From: BOG-1155 sp963717985
GTDB taxonomy: Bacteria; Desulfobacterota; Syntrophorhabdia; Syntrophorhabdales; WCHB1-27
Assembly (NCBI GenBank): GCA_963717985.1
Contig: CAVQYC010000001.1
Span: 496,001-560,000, forward strand
DNA length: 64,000 nt
Direction: 5' to 3'
The position numbers and the translations under genes are program-made. Positions 42,883-52,691 of this stretch are shown here, in pieces; positions within the stretch are counted from its first letter, which is position 1, and every line of letters begins with the position of its first letter. The notes below the pieces were generated by a model, which was not told the origin of the DNA, did no database searches, and saw only the letters and a list, made by a program, of their open reading frames with translations.

Positions 42883-43925
42883 GGGTACTTTTTGTTGCGA
42901 GAACACATATCGGTTTGAGCGCAGGTGGACTGCAGACTCAAATACATCGAACTGCAGAATCTCTGCGCTGCAAAGGTGTGGATGTAATTTATTTTGATCC
43001 ATGGAAGAACCAGATCGGCGAAGTGGACTTGGTGCATTTTTTCAGCAGTTTCAGTCATCAGATGGTATTTCATTATTCCGAGGCCAAACGTAAATCAAAG
43101 CCTATCATTATGTCACCGGTTTTTGGCAACGCGCAATATCCAACATGGGTGCTGAGAGCCCTTGGGAAGTGCGCAAGGTATATCCCCGGTTTTATGACTC
43201 ACTTAAGGGAACTCCGCACGATGCTTGCGGGTAGTGATCGAGTAATTGCCCTTAATAGTGAGGAACGTATGCGGATCGCGAGGGCTTTTGGTATTTCGAC
43301 ATCCAGGATGTCAATTGTGCCGAACGGAATTGATAAGAGATTTGCAGGTGGCGATGCAGGACTTTTTGAGTCACGGTATGGATTGAGGAATTTTGTTCTA
43401 CAAGTAGGCTCTATTGACCCGAACAAGAATCAACTACTTACTATCAAAGCGGTTGCCGGTCTATCCCGGGATCTCGTACTGCTTGGTGAACCCCTCTTAG
43501 GAATTGACGAGTATCTTCGGCAGTGCCGTACGTTGTCCGGTAGAAATGTACATTTTCTCGGTAAACTCGACTATCAGGATCCCGCTCTTCCCGCAGCCTT
43601 CGCTGCGGCTAGAGTTCTTGTCCTCCCGAGTTATAGCGAGGTGATGCCATTGTGCCTTTACGAGGCGGCAATGGCGGGATGCCATGTTGTCATATCTAAG
43701 AATGTTGCAGTGGATGAATCAATTAGGCCGTATGTGCAGTTTGTCCACCCTGACAAGCCGGAAGAAATGCGAGCGGCGATTGAGGCATCATTCAAATCGA
43801 AACCCGATGCACGGCTGGGCCAGATAGTAGCGGCAATGCCGGATTGGGATGACGTCGCTGATGAGATAATTAAAGTTTACGAACTTTCCTTCGGAGCAGG
43901 AGCCGCGAAGGGGATCTTTGCATGA
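42879..43925 (+). CDS. Glycosyltransferase, GT4-like family
   Basis: 348 residues from ATG 42879, overlapping the polymerase stop; the longer open frame upstream lies within the polymerase gene. RVLFVARTHIGLSAGGLQTQIHRTAESL is a GT-B N-terminus with the glycine-rich acceptor loop; NGIDKRF near 150, VGSIDPNKNQLLTIKAV near 180 and the nucleotide-sugar site VLPSYSEVMPLCLYEAAMAGCHVV near 255 are GT4-type. It transfers a sugar with retention onto a lipid-linked acceptor. The E-x7-E motif shows E-V-MPLCLYE. Confidence 0.86.
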   Translation: MRVLFVARTHIGLSAGGLQTQIHRTAESLRCKGVDVIYFDPWKNQIGEVDLVHFFSSFSHQMVFHYSEAKRKSKPIIMSPVFGNAQYPTWVLRALGKCARYIPGFMTHLRELRTMLAGSDRVIALNSEERMRIARAFGISTSRMSIVPNGIDKRFAGGDAGLFESRYGLRNFVLQVGSIDPNKNQLLTIKAVAGLSRDLVLLGEPLLGIDEYLRQCRTLSGRNVHFLGKLDYQDPALPAAFAAARVLVLPSYSEVMPLCLYEAAMAGCHVVISKNVAVDESIRPYVQFVHPDKPEEMRAAIEASFKSKPDARLGQIVAAMPDWDDVADEIIKVYELSFGAGAAKGIFA

Positions 43926-45088
43926 AGCTGATGTACTTTACCGTCGCAGAATTGGCAACTATCAAATCAGGGGCAAAATCACATATTGAAGGTATATTGT
44001 ACGGCCTTTATAAACTGGGGTGGGATATTACACTTTTTTCAGCAGAAGATAGCAGTGGCGTGCAGCAGCCCCGTTATCCGTTTCGGCATGTCTTGATCAG
44101 GCGAGCAACGTCATCTCTAAAAGATCAGTTGATGGAACAGGTTCGGTTGGGAGTGAAGCTTTTGTTTTGGCGTGAAGTCAAGCCGGATTGTGTCTATATT
44201 CGAGCGAACTATTCGCTGATCGTGCCGGTGTTTTTTGCTCTCTTGCATAGCATACCGTATTTTGTTGAAATAAACGCGCTTGCGGAGATAGAGGGGCGAC
44301 ACAAAAGGCTTATCCCGTTGGCAGTAAGAGTTGAAAACTGGATACTAAAGCATGCCTGCGGCGTATTCTTGGTAACTAAGGAGTTGCGCGATTATTTCAT
44401 AAAACGTACCAGTTTGCCTGCGGAGAAATTTGAGGTTATTGCTAACGCATGTGAGACAGATATCTGTGATACTGCTATTGAATCCGGACGGGCAGGTTGT
44501 GACAATATCGTTGGGTTTTTAGGATCCTTTCAGGAGCGTCAAGGCGTCGAGACTATTCTTTATGCAGCACCGATTATTAGGAGGGCAATTCCCGAAGCAC
44601 GCTTCATATTTGCCGGTACTGGGTCTGAGGAAGAACGTTATAGAACCTTGGCGGAGGTTCTAGGCGTATTTGAGGCGGTTGAATTTCCCGGATTCGTAAG
44701 TCAGGAACATGTGGCTTCGATGATTGAGAGCTTTGATGTTGCAGTTGCTCCTTATATAGGGATGTTGGCCAAAATTCCGATGGGATCACCGTTGAAGGTC
44801 TATACGTATCTTGGCTGCGGACGTGTGGTAGTGACGAGTGATCTACCGTCGCTCCATATATTCAAGGAGTGTTCCGCTGTGCGTTTTGCTACCCCGGACG
44901 ACCCGGAGGACTTTGCCATAGCAATTATAGAGGTACTCCGAATGACGCCTCAGAAGCGTGCGGAACTTGGCAGGGCGGGTCGCGAATACATACTCAACGG
45001 CTTTACCTGGGATATCAGCGCCAAACGAACGGCAGATCATATTGTACGATGGTGTGAAAAGGCGCAGGACGTGAAATGCGTATGTTAG
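43922..45088 (+). CDS. Glycosyltransferase, GT4-like family
   Basis: 388 residues; ATGA overlap with the previous gene. N-terminal domain with GAKSHIEGILYGLYKLGWDITLF near 20, YFVEINALAE near 115 for the acceptor side; C-terminal domain with ANACETD near 180, IVGFLGSFQERQGVETILYAAPII near 198, FIFAGTGSEEERY near 230 and PYIGMLAKIPMGSPLKVYTYLGCGRVVVTSD near 280, a common GT4 donor loop. It probably adds one sugar of the repeat unit. It overlaps the next gene by 13 bp. Confidence 0.85.
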   Translation: MKLMYFTVAELATIKSGAKSHIEGILYGLYKLGWDITLFSAEDSSGVQQPRYPFRHVLIRRATSSLKDQLMEQVRLGVKLLFWREVKPDCVYIRANYSLIVPVFFALLHSIPYFVEINALAEIEGRHKRLIPLAVRVENWILKHACGVFLVTKELRDYFIKRTSLPAEKFEVIANACETDICDTAIESGRAGCDNIVGFLGSFQERQGVETILYAAPIIRRAIPEARFIFAGTGSEEERYRTLAEVLGVFEAVEFPGFVSQEHVASMIESFDVAVAPYIGMLAKIPMGSPLKVYTYLGCGRVVVTSDLPSLHIFKECSAVRFATPDDPEDFAIAIIEVLRMTPQKRAELGRAGREYILNGFTWDISAKRTADHIVRWCEKAQDVKCVC

Positions 45089-45591
45089 GGCTCTTGGGCT
45101 ATTATCTGATCGCAAGGTATCTTCCCGCGTCGGATACTGCGCTTTGTTTGTGGGCTCGCTGCATTAGAGGGGCCATCTGTAAAAGGCTTTTTAGGTACTC
45201 CGGGAAGAGTATTAACATAGAGAAAGGTGCCTATTTTGGGGATGGCAGCCAGATCGAGATCGGGAACAATTCCGGTATTGGCATTAATTGTAGAGTAGTA
45301 GGCCCGGTAAAGATTGGCAATGACGTAATGATGGGTCCCGAAGTAGTCATTCTTACTACCCATCATCGACATGATAGATTTGATGTCCCGATGAGACTCC
45401 AAGGCAATTTGCCTGCGCAGCCGGTTATTATTGGGAATGACGTGTGGATCGGTACAAGGGCTATTATTATGCCCGGAGTGAGGATTGGCGACGGCGCTAT
45501 CATCGGCTCCTCGGCATTGGTAACCAAAGATGTGCCTGACTATGCAATCGTCGGAGGCATTCCTGCCCGTATCATTAGGTACCGAACTTGA
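45076..45591 (+). CDS. Left-handed beta-helix acetyltransferase (hexapeptide repeat), paralogue of the one at 39209
   Basis: 171 residues. Same order as the enzyme at 39209: ICKRLFRYSGKSINIEKGAYF, QIEIGNNSGIGINCRV, PVKIGNDVMMGPEVVILTTHHRHDRFDVPM (catalytic His in HHRHD), PVIIGNDVWIGTRAIIMPGVRIGDGAIIGSSALVTKDVP, AIVGGIPARIIRY. Close similarity suggests duplication and use on different sugars. The start at 45076 lies within the upstream glycosyltransferase gene. Confidence 0.87.
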   Translation: MRMLGLLGYYLIARYLPASDTALCLWARCIRGAICKRLFRYSGKSINIEKGAYFGDGSQIEIGNNSGIGINCRVVGPVKIGNDVMMGPEVVILTTHHRHDRFDVPMRLQGNLPAQPVIIGNDVWIGTRAIIMPGVRIGDGAIIGSSALVTKDVPDYAIVGGIPARIIRYRT

Positions 45592-45628
45592 TCGCACGAC
45601 GTCCATAATCAGCGCTATTTCCGATGAC

Positions 45629-46621
45629 ATGAGAGTCCTTATCCTCACCAACGCATACCCCTCAGTTGAAAAACCATGGGAAGGAGCGGCTGTCCTGCTT
45701 CAAGCCGAAGGGCTTCGGCGACTGGGGGCAATCGTCGAGGTTTTGCATCTTGAGAGAACGGCCAAAGGGCAAAAAGTTTATCTTTCTGCCTATCGGAAGA
45801 TCAGGCAGCGGTTCGAAGAGGGCAGGTTTGACGTCCTGCATGTGCATTTTGGTGGTATTCAGGCACTTCTTGGTGCGACGGTCGCCAGGCATAGGTGCGT
45901 CATTACCTACCACGGGACCGACCTGCACGGTGGAAAGCCACGGACGATTGAAGAAAAGGTTTCATACGCAGTTGGAGTGTGGTGCTCTAAACTGGCTTCG
46001 AGGTTGGGCGGCGCTGCTATCGTCGTTTCCGGAACGCTTCTGCCGTGTCTCGGGGCACGCCATTGCAGTGCCACGGTCATACCAACAGGTGTGGATTATC
46101 AAAGGTTTGTCCCGATGGATAGATTTCAGGCCCGAAGGGACCTTGGCCTGGACCAGGATTCCAGATGGATACTATTTTGCGACAATAACCGTGATCCCAT
46201 AAAACGCCTTGATCTTGCGGAACAGGCAATCGACGAGCTAAAAGGCGACTTTCCGGACGCCCAACTGTTGATTCTGAATCATGTTCCCTTCGACCTAGTT
46301 CCTTTGTATCTTAATGCCGCGGAAGCATTACTGGTTACATCGGACAAAGAGGGTTCGCCAAACATAGTGAAAGAGGCTATTGCATGCAACCTGCCGGTGG
46401 TTTCGGTTGACGTCGGAGATGTCCCCGAGATGATATCGGGTCTAAAGCATTGTAATATCGCGGAACGCGACCCGCGCAGTCTAGCCGCCGCGTTGAAACA
46501 CGCGCTACTGCGATCCGGGGGAGAGAACGGGAGAGAAATAAAGAAGTTTGTTATAGACAACGACCGCGTGTGTAGGGCAATATTAGATGTTTATGGGGCC
46601 GTTGTTAAGTCCGACGAATAG
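45629..46621 (+). CDS. Glycosyltransferase, GT4-like family
   Basis: 330 residues from ATG 45629 (MRVLILTNAYPSVEKPWEGA); an open frame from 45530 overlaps the acetyltransferase and is not used. DVLHVHFGGIQALLGATVA near 78, ITYHGTDLHG near 103, TGVDYQRFVPMD near 165, ILFCDNNRDPIKRLDLAEQAI near 190 and LLVTSDKEGSPNIVKEAIACNLPVVSVDVGD near 260 are GT-B/GT4 landmarks, with the E-x7-E as EGSPNIVKE. Donor sugar unknown. Confidence 0.87.
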   Translation: MRVLILTNAYPSVEKPWEGAAVLLQAEGLRRLGAIVEVLHLERTAKGQKVYLSAYRKIRQRFEEGRFDVLHVHFGGIQALLGATVARHRCVITYHGTDLHGGKPRTIEEKVSYAVGVWCSKLASRLGGAAIVVSGTLLPCLGARHCSATVIPTGVDYQRFVPMDRFQARRDLGLDQDSRWILFCDNNRDPIKRLDLAEQAIDELKGDFPDAQLLILNHVPFDLVPLYLNAAEALLVTSDKEGSPNIVKEAIACNLPVVSVDVGDVPEMISGLKHCNIAERDPRSLAAALKHALLRSGGENGREIKKFVIDNDRVCRAILDVYGAVVKSDE

Positions 46622-46641
46622 AGAGACCGCGCGGAGTAGAC

Positions 46642-47667
46642 ATGAATGAATTTCCACCTGTTTCTATAATAATACCATGCCGCAACGAAAAGCAACACGT
46701 CCATTCTTTTATAGAATCGCTGTTGGCTCAAAGCTACCCTTCGGAGAATATGGAGGTTATCGTCGCAGACGGCATGAGTGATGATGGGACGAGGGACCTC
46801 CTCGATGAGATCTGCGCGGTGCACGATCACGTCCGGGTGGTGGAAAATCCGAAAAGGATTGTCTCAACCGGACTGAATATCGCGATTATGGCGGCGCGAA
46901 ACGATATTATTCTTCGTATGGATATGCACACGGAGTATGCTCCAGATTATGTGTTGAAATGTGTAGAGACACTGATGAGAACGTCCGCCGGCAACGTCGG
47001 CGGCCCAGCGAGGACTGGAGCGAAGTCATTCTTGCAAGAAGCGATTGCCGCAGCGTATCATTCTGTGTTCGCTGTTGGCAACGCATCTTTCCATTTTCAC
47101 AGCTTTGAGGGCGTGGTCGATACTGTGCCGTACGGTTGTTGGCGCAAAGATACTCTTATCAAAATTGGATTGTTCGATGAAGAACTGGTGAGAAATCAAG
47201 ATGACGAGCTTAATTTAAGACTGCACAAATTTGGCATGAAAGTCTGGCAAAATCCTGCAATCGTGTCAAGGTATTATCCTCGCGATAGCCTCCGTAAGCT
47301 GTTCAAACAGTATTATCAATATGGGTATTGGAAGGTAAAGGTGATTCGAAAACATGGCCGTCCCGCGTCTTTTCGACATTTGGTGCCGGGAGGTTTTGTT
47401 TTGACCTGCTTTCTCCTCGCAGCGTTAAGTCCGGCCGTGCCTTTTTTGAAGTGGTTTCTGGCTGAATTCCTTGCTCTTTACGCCCTGGTGTTGCTAGTCG
47501 GCTCCATTATCATATCCGTCAAGTCAAGCTGGTCTTATTTTCCTGTTTTACCCGTAATATTAGCTACATATCATACAGCTTATGGGGTTGGATTCCTGCA
47601 CGGGTTCCTCACGCACCGCATGGGCATGTCTGCGACCGCCGAATCGACAACCAGCTTGTCTCGTTAA
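46642..47667 (+). CDS. Glycosyltransferase family 2 (ExoA-like), membrane-anchored
   Basis: 341 residues. GT-A fold: VSIIIPCRNEKQHVHSFIESLLAQ near residue 8, EVIVADGMSDDGTRD near 38, the DxD-like RMDMHTEYAPDYV near 93, YGCWRKDTLIKIGLFDE near 155 and NQDDELNLRLHKFGMKVWQNP near 180 (the ED/QDD catalytic box). Three or four C-terminal membrane helices (FVLTCFLLAALSPAVPFL onwards). It resembles succinoglycan ExoA beta-glycosyltransferases acting on lipid-linked intermediates. Confidence 0.88.
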   Translation: MNEFPPVSIIIPCRNEKQHVHSFIESLLAQSYPSENMEVIVADGMSDDGTRDLLDEICAVHDHVRVVENPKRIVSTGLNIAIMAARNDIILRMDMHTEYAPDYVLKCVETLMRTSAGNVGGPARTGAKSFLQEAIAAAYHSVFAVGNASFHFHSFEGVVDTVPYGCWRKDTLIKIGLFDEELVRNQDDELNLRLHKFGMKVWQNPAIVSRYYPRDSLRKLFKQYYQYGYWKVKVIRKHGRPASFRHLVPGGFVLTCFLLAALSPAVPFLKWFLAEFLALYALVLLVGSIIISVKSSWSYFPVLPVILATYHTAYGVGFLHGFLTHRMGMSATAESTTSLSR

Positions 47668-47763
47668 ATGGCAGGATACTGGGACCGGGATCATGTCAAT
47701 TCGGTATACAGCAACTACAAGATATCGTAAACAGATAATGTTGGGCTGACGAAGGCTATCAGA

Positions 47764-48513
47764 ATGCGAAAGAACGTCTTGATTGGGTATGTCTTTTTCG
47801 TGCATCTTTTTTTGCTTCTCGTGCTGATAGAATCTGATTTTACCACCCGCGTCGGATATCGAGTCGGACTTATTAGGCCGCCGGAGATAACAGAACATTT
47901 TGAACAAATGATAAGGTACCATAAGCGAATGGATCCCAACATTCCGGACGGGGCAGTGATTTTTATTGGAGATAGCATCGTCCAGGGGCTTTGCGTTTCC
48001 GCCGTTGTCACGCCTTCGGTAAATTTTGGAATCGGTAGCGACACAACGGTTGGTGTACTCAAGAGACTGCCCGAATACCACTCGCTTGAACGGGCGAGTG
48101 TATGCGTCATGGCTATAGGGATAAATGACCTTGAGCGTAGAAGGAACGAGGAAATCCTTAAGAATTACTCCTTAATAGTTCGGGCAGTTCCACCGCGCCT
48201 TCCCCTCGTATTCAGCGCCGTCTTGCCTGTTGATGAGCGCGTTCGCAATGGCCTTGCAGGCAAGAACAGTCGCATCAGAAAACTGAATAGCGGTTTGAAA
48301 GCCCTTTGTGAAGGTCGGAGCCCGAAATGTATCTTTGTTGATACAGGCCCAAAACTCATAGATTCTTCCGACAATCTCAGAAAAGAGTACGACGCAGGTG
48401 ACGGCGTACATCTGAATGGGGCCGGTAATTCCATATGGATACAGGAGCTTAGGCAAACTGTCAAAAAAGCCCAAAGAAAGGCTCAAGCCACCACACTTTC
48501 TTTGAACCCGTAA
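47764..48513 (+). CDS. SGNH/GDSL hydrolase, membrane-anchored
   Basis: 249 residues. The N-terminal helix VLIGYVFFVHLFLLLVLI anchors it or serves as an uncleaved signal. Block I is FIGDSIVQGL (Ser nucleophile near residue 72), the Gly block NFGIGSDTT near 90, block III GINDL near 120 and block V DGVHLNGAG with the catalytic Asp/His near 218. It could be a periplasmic O-acetyl esterase or acetyltransferase editing the polymer, complementing the acetyltransferases nearby. Confidence 0.87.
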   Translation: MRKNVLIGYVFFVHLFLLLVLIESDFTTRVGYRVGLIRPPEITEHFEQMIRYHKRMDPNIPDGAVIFIGDSIVQGLCVSAVVTPSVNFGIGSDTTVGVLKRLPEYHSLERASVCVMAIGINDLERRRNEEILKNYSLIVRAVPPRLPLVFSAVLPVDERVRNGLAGKNSRIRKLNSGLKALCEGRSPKCIFVDTGPKLIDSSDNLRKEYDAGDGVHLNGAGNSIWIQELRQTVKKAQRKAQATTLSLNP

Positions 48514-48666
48514 TCCTCCACTTTACGTGAAAATGCCCTATGCATGCAGGTGAAACCGGCGGTGATCCCGTAGATATAGAAAGCACGCAAGAACCGGGAG
48601 AACCCTAAATGATATTATCTTTCCATAACCTCAGTACCATTAAACCAATAGCAAGGAGTCTGCAAC

Positions 48667-50256
48667 GTGCCATCCATTAACAGTCAATCGACTAAACATC
48701 GCACCCACAGGTATATCTTCGCCTCTTGTGCGCTGATTCTCACCGGCCTTTGTGTTCTCTATTACCCGGTATTAAAGGGGCTCTGGGCAGTGTGGTTTAG
48801 TGAGGACCAATATTCATACGGTATATTGGTGCCTGCACTTTTTGCATATTTCGCGTGGAAGTCGTGGCCGTCACTCTCCCGGGTGAAACCCGTCTCTAAT
48901 GCTTACGGTTTGGTTATCGTATTTTTCGGGTACCTGCTTTTCCTTTTCGGCTCCTTCGCCCTGCACGGTTTTTCTGCTCGCTTTTCGTTGATATGTTTGT
49001 TGTCGGGGTTCACCATTTATGTCGCCGGGTTCCGCTTCCTTAGGAAGTTGGCGTTCCCGTTCTTTATTCTCCTTTTTATGATTCCTTTCCCCGAGAGTTT
49101 AGACAGGTATTTCTCATTCAATCTTCGATTGCTGTCAAGCGGCGTGAGTACGCAGATGCTCCATTTATTTGGTATACCTGCTTTTAGAGAAGGCAATGTA
49201 ATTGATATCGGTAGCATGCAGTTTAATGTCATCGATGCATGCAGCGGAATGAATTATGTTCTCCCCATGCTGCTCCTGTGTGCAATCATGGGCGCATTTT
49301 TTCTTAGAACATTTCGCACCAGAATAATCCTGTTTTTGTTAGCTGTTCCGGTATCCTTTGCAGCTAACGTGTTTCGTATTACAGCAACCGCGGTAATAGC
49401 TCAATATTGGTCGGCCCGGATCGCTACAGGGTTTTTGCATGACTTCTCCGGTTGGTTGGTTTTCATGTTTGCGTTATGCTGTACCTGTATTATGGCCCTG
49501 ATCCTTCGAAGAGTTTTTGAAAAGGAGAGGATGGGAGGAAATGAGGCCGGAGGGCGTGCGTTGGAAACTGAGGCGGAATGCAGGGATGTCGAGTCATTAA
49601 AAGCAAGGCCGCTTCTGATCGCCGCCTGCCTCATGGTTTTTTTCATTGTTGCGTATTACGGCATAGCAGCCAGGAAAGGAAATGGCCCCATACCCAGACT
49701 GGAGGAACTGCCTGTGGTAATTTCAGGTTATGGGAGTACCGTACTGCCGGAAGATCCGGCTGTTAAGGAGTTCTCGTCCGTAACCGATTCCTTGACGCGG
49801 TTTTACCAAAGGGAAGGATCGAGACCTATCGTGGTCTACGTGGGGTATTACCGCACGTCTTCAGACCTGAAAGGCCTTTTCCATACCCCGTCGGTTTGTC
49901 TGACGGGCTCAGGATGGGAGGTGAAGCATTTGGTTGACCATGAACTATCTGGCGACAACCGCCGCCTTCGGACGCGTCTCGTTTTCTCGGAAAAGCCGGG
50001 TCGGAAACAAGTCATGCTTTATTGGTATACAATAGGTCCCTATACTACCGGACACGAGAGAACGGCACACTTTTACACTGGCTACGATGCCATATTCGGC
50101 CATTACAGCGACGTTGTCAAGGTGATGATATCCACGGAGTACGATTCTGCCGGTGAGCTCGATTCCTGCGTTAAAGAACTGGACGGGTTTGCTTCGGCGT
50201 TTCTTATCCCTTTCTATCGTCAGATCATCGACAATGGTAAGCCTCGCTCAGGATAA
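48667..50256 (+). CDS. xrt: Exosortase fused to an EpsI domain
   Basis: 529 residues from GTG 48667. Eight or so membrane helices carry the exosortase catalytic residues: Cys192 in IDACSGMNY, Arg237 in AANVFRI and His258 in FLHDFSGW. After residue 310 a further membrane helix leads into an EpsI-type domain (LEELPVVISGYGS, IVVYVGYYRTSSDLKGLFHTPSVCLTGSGWEV). Exosortases cut PEP-CTERM proteins at the membrane for surface delivery, and this fused form lies in exopolysaccharide loci. The substrate in this window is the small protein at 28648. No subtype is assigned. Confidence 0.9.
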   Translation: MPSINSQSTKHRTHRYIFASCALILTGLCVLYYPVLKGLWAVWFSEDQYSYGILVPALFAYFAWKSWPSLSRVKPVSNAYGLVIVFFGYLLFLFGSFALHGFSARFSLICLLSGFTIYVAGFRFLRKLAFPFFILLFMIPFPESLDRYFSFNLRLLSSGVSTQMLHLFGIPAFREGNVIDIGSMQFNVIDACSGMNYVLPMLLLCAIMGAFFLRTFRTRIILFLLAVPVSFAANVFRITATAVIAQYWSARIATGFLHDFSGWLVFMFALCCTCIMALILRRVFEKERMGGNEAGGRALETEAECRDVESLKARPLLIAACLMVFFIVAYYGIAARKGNGPIPRLEELPVVISGYGSTVLPEDPAVKEFSSVTDSLTRFYQREGSRPIVVYVGYYRTSSDLKGLFHTPSVCLTGSGWEVKHLVDHELSGDNRRLRTRLVFSEKPGRKQVMLYWYTIGPYTTGHERTAHFYTGYDAIFGHYSDVVKVMISTEYDSAGELDSCVKELDGFASAFLIPFYRQIIDNGKPRSG

Positions 50257-50324
50257 TTGTGAGGCCGACAAACACTCCTTCATTACAGGTCAGTGTAATT
50301 TTGGTGGAGAATTGAGAGGAGATA

Positions 50325-51503
50325 GTGAGTATGTGGAAAGTACAGCTCTTCAAATTGAACTATGATGAAAGGGAAGTAAAAGCAGTCTCTGATACCGTTC
50401 GTAGTGGCTGGATTACGATGGGAGAAAAGGTTCAGGAATTTGAAAGGGCATTTGCAGCGTTCCTTGGAACAGGTGTCTATTGCACAGCCACCGCGAGTTG
50501 CACGGCAGCGTTGCATATGTCGCTGCTCTCGCTTGGCGTAGGTCTCGGAGACGAAGTTATTATCCCTGCCCTGACTTTTGTTTCCGACATCAATGTCGTG
50601 AAGATTGTGGGCGCCACACCCGTTCTCGCCGACTGTGCGTCATATTATGACTGGAACATTGACCCGAATGATGTGAAGAACAAATTGACCGACAAAACCA
50701 AGGGTGTTATGATCGTTCATTTCGCCGGATACCCCTGTAACATGGATGCTATACTATCGGTGATCGACGAGGCAAATCAGGAGCGTAAAGAAAGAGGGCA
50801 GGCTGCCATAAGGCTAATCGAGGATGCGGCTCATCTGCCGGGCGCTGCGTACAAGGGGCAGCAGTGCGGAACGTTTGGCGACGTCGGATGTTTCAGCTTT
50901 TTTACCAACAAAAACCTTTCGATCGGCGAAGGCGGAATGTTTGTAACACGTCAGCCGGAACTTGACCGTAAGGGGAAGCTGCTTCGTTCACATGGAATGA
51001 CAGCTCTCACTCTTGATAGGCACAAAGGCAGAGCCATCAGTTATGATGTCGTGCAACCGGGGCTCAACTACCGGATGGACGAGATAAGAGCAGCGCTTGG
51101 TCTGGTACAGCTTGAGAAGCTGCCGGAAGCAAACTTAGCGAGGAAGCGGCTGGTAGCAACGTACATTGAGGAGTTGAAGGGACTTGACGAAGTGATCGTC
51201 CCGTTTCAAAATCTGGCGGACAATTCGTCTGCCTACCATATCTTTCCAATTTTACTGGAGAAGCGTTATGATAGAACATCGGTCATCGAGTCATTAAAGC
51301 AACAGGGAATCCAGGCGAGCATTCATTACCCCGCGTTTCACACTTTTAGTGCCTATAAGGATGAACTGCCCGATAATTGCCCTGTGGCATCGGAAATCTC
51401 GGCAAGGGGTTTGACTTTGCCCCTTTATCCGACCATGGACTCATCCGAAGTGATGTTTGTTTGCAATGGATTGAAAAGCGCATTAGAAATAGTGGGGACG
51501 TGA
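50325..51503 (+). CDS. PLP-dependent sugar aminotransferase (DegT/DnrJ/EryC1/StrS family)
   Basis: 392 residues from GTG 50325, or 390 from ATG 50331. SGWITMGEKVQEFERAFAAFLG near 28, TASCTAALHMSL near 58, DEVIIPALTFVSDINVV near 77, LIEDAAHLPGAAYKGQQCGTFGDVGCFSF near 160-190 and the PLP lysine in FFTNKNLSIGEGGM near 200. It aminates a keto-sugar nucleotide, likely a product of the dehydratase gene that follows. GGAG lies upstream. Confidence 0.9.
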   Translation: MSMWKVQLFKLNYDEREVKAVSDTVRSGWITMGEKVQEFERAFAAFLGTGVYCTATASCTAALHMSLLSLGVGLGDEVIIPALTFVSDINVVKIVGATPVLADCASYYDWNIDPNDVKNKLTDKTKGVMIVHFAGYPCNMDAILSVIDEANQERKERGQAAIRLIEDAAHLPGAAYKGQQCGTFGDVGCFSFFTNKNLSIGEGGMFVTRQPELDRKGKLLRSHGMTALTLDRHKGRAISYDVVQPGLNYRMDEIRAALGLVQLEKLPEANLARKRLVATYIEELKGLDEVIVPFQNLADNSSAYHIFPILLEKRYDRTSVIESLKQQGIQASIHYPAFHTFSAYKDELPDNCPVASEISARGLTLPLYPTMDSSEVMFVCNGLKSALEIVGT

Positions 51504-51505
51504 CT

Positions 51506-52690
51506 ATGGACGTATTGAAATTGATTGATAGAGTCGAGGAGCTATTTTCAGAAGATATTCGTGAGCGGGAGGCGCAAGTAGCCGAGATAGTCCGGAAAAG
51601 CACGTTCATGGTTATTGGGGGCGCCGGATCGATAGGGCAGGCAACCGTCAAGGAGATTTTCAGGAGGAAGCCCAAGGTCCTGCACGTTGTGGATCTCAGC
51701 GAAAACAATCTCGCCGAGCTGGTCAGGGATATTCGCAGCTCCTTCGGCTATATCCCCGGAGACTTCAAGACAGTGGCGATTGACTGCGGGTCCATGGAGT
51801 TCGAAGTCTTCATGAATTCGGCAAAGTATGATTATATCTTGAATTTGTCGGCTCTGAAGCACGTTCGCAGCGAGAGAGATCCTTTTACATTGATGAGAAT
51901 GATCGACGTCAATATCTTGAATACGGAGAAGATTCTTGAACTTGCCATTCAGACCGGTGTGCGTAAGTTCTTCTGCGTTTCGACGGATAAAGCTTCAAAC
52001 CCGGTCAATATGATGGGGGCTTCGAAACGCATCATGGAACTGATATTGATGGATAAGAGTCCTCGTATAAATATCTCTACGGCCAGATTTGCCAACGTGG
52101 CCTTTTCCGACGGAAGCCTGCTGCACGGTTTTAATCAACGCGTCCAAAAAGTCCAACCGCTTTCCGCTCCCAGTGACGTGGCCAGATATTTTCTCACCCA
52201 AAAAGAGGCCGGTGAACTCTGTCTGCTGTCGTGCCTGTTTGGGCAGAACCGGGACATTTTTTTTCCTAAACTGAGTCCAAGGCTCCATCTGATTACCTTT
52301 TCAGACATTGCCGTCAGATATCTGCAGATGATCGGTTTTGTGCCCCATATATGTAACAGCGAAGATGAAGCACGCAGCAGGGCTGATGAATTAGTCGCAC
52401 GAAAGGAATGGCCCTGTTATTTTTTCCGGAGCGATACAACGGGGGAAAAGGATTTTGAAGAGTTCTTTACCGCGAATGAAGTCCTGGATATGGAGCAATT
52501 CAAAAGCATTGGCGTCATCAAGAACGAAGCTTTGTCCGATCGAATCGGCATCGAGGCGTTTCAGCGTGGAATCACAGATTTGAAGCAACGGCGTCAATGG
52601 ACGAAAAGGGATCTCGTGGAGTTGTTTAATGCGGTTCTGCCGGAATTTGCCCATAAGGAAACCGGGAAATATTTGGATGAAAGGATGTGA
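51506..52690 (+). CDS. NDP-sugar dehydratase, SDR family (CapD-like, soluble)
   Basis: 394 residues from ATG 51506, 2 bp after the aminotransferase stop. FMVIGGAGSIGQATVKEIFRR near 35, HVVDLSENNLAELVRDIRSSFG near 55, NLSALKHVRSERDP near 115, CVSTDKASNPVNMMGASKRIME near 155 with Met-x3-Lys in place of Tyr-x3-Lys, as in the FlaA1/WbpM/PglF inverting or retaining dehydratases. The membrane domain of WbpM types is absent. The C-terminal 130 residues are unlike short CapD forms. Product probably a 4-keto-6-deoxy sugar for the aminotransferase upstream. Confidence 0.8.
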   Translation: MDVLKLIDRVEELFSEDIREREAQVAEIVRKSTFMVIGGAGSIGQATVKEIFRRKPKVLHVVDLSENNLAELVRDIRSSFGYIPGDFKTVAIDCGSMEFEVFMNSAKYDYILNLSALKHVRSERDPFTLMRMIDVNILNTEKILELAIQTGVRKFFCVSTDKASNPVNMMGASKRIMELILMDKSPRINISTARFANVAFSDGSLLHGFNQRVQKVQPLSAPSDVARYFLTQKEAGELCLLSCLFGQNRDIFFPKLSPRLHLITFSDIAVRYLQMIGFVPHICNSEDEARSRADELVARKEWPCYFFRSDTTGEKDFEEFFTANEVLDMEQFKSIGVIKNEALSDRIGIEAFQRGITDLKQRRQWTKRDLVELFNAVLPEFAHKETGKYLDERM

Positions 52691-52691
52691 T

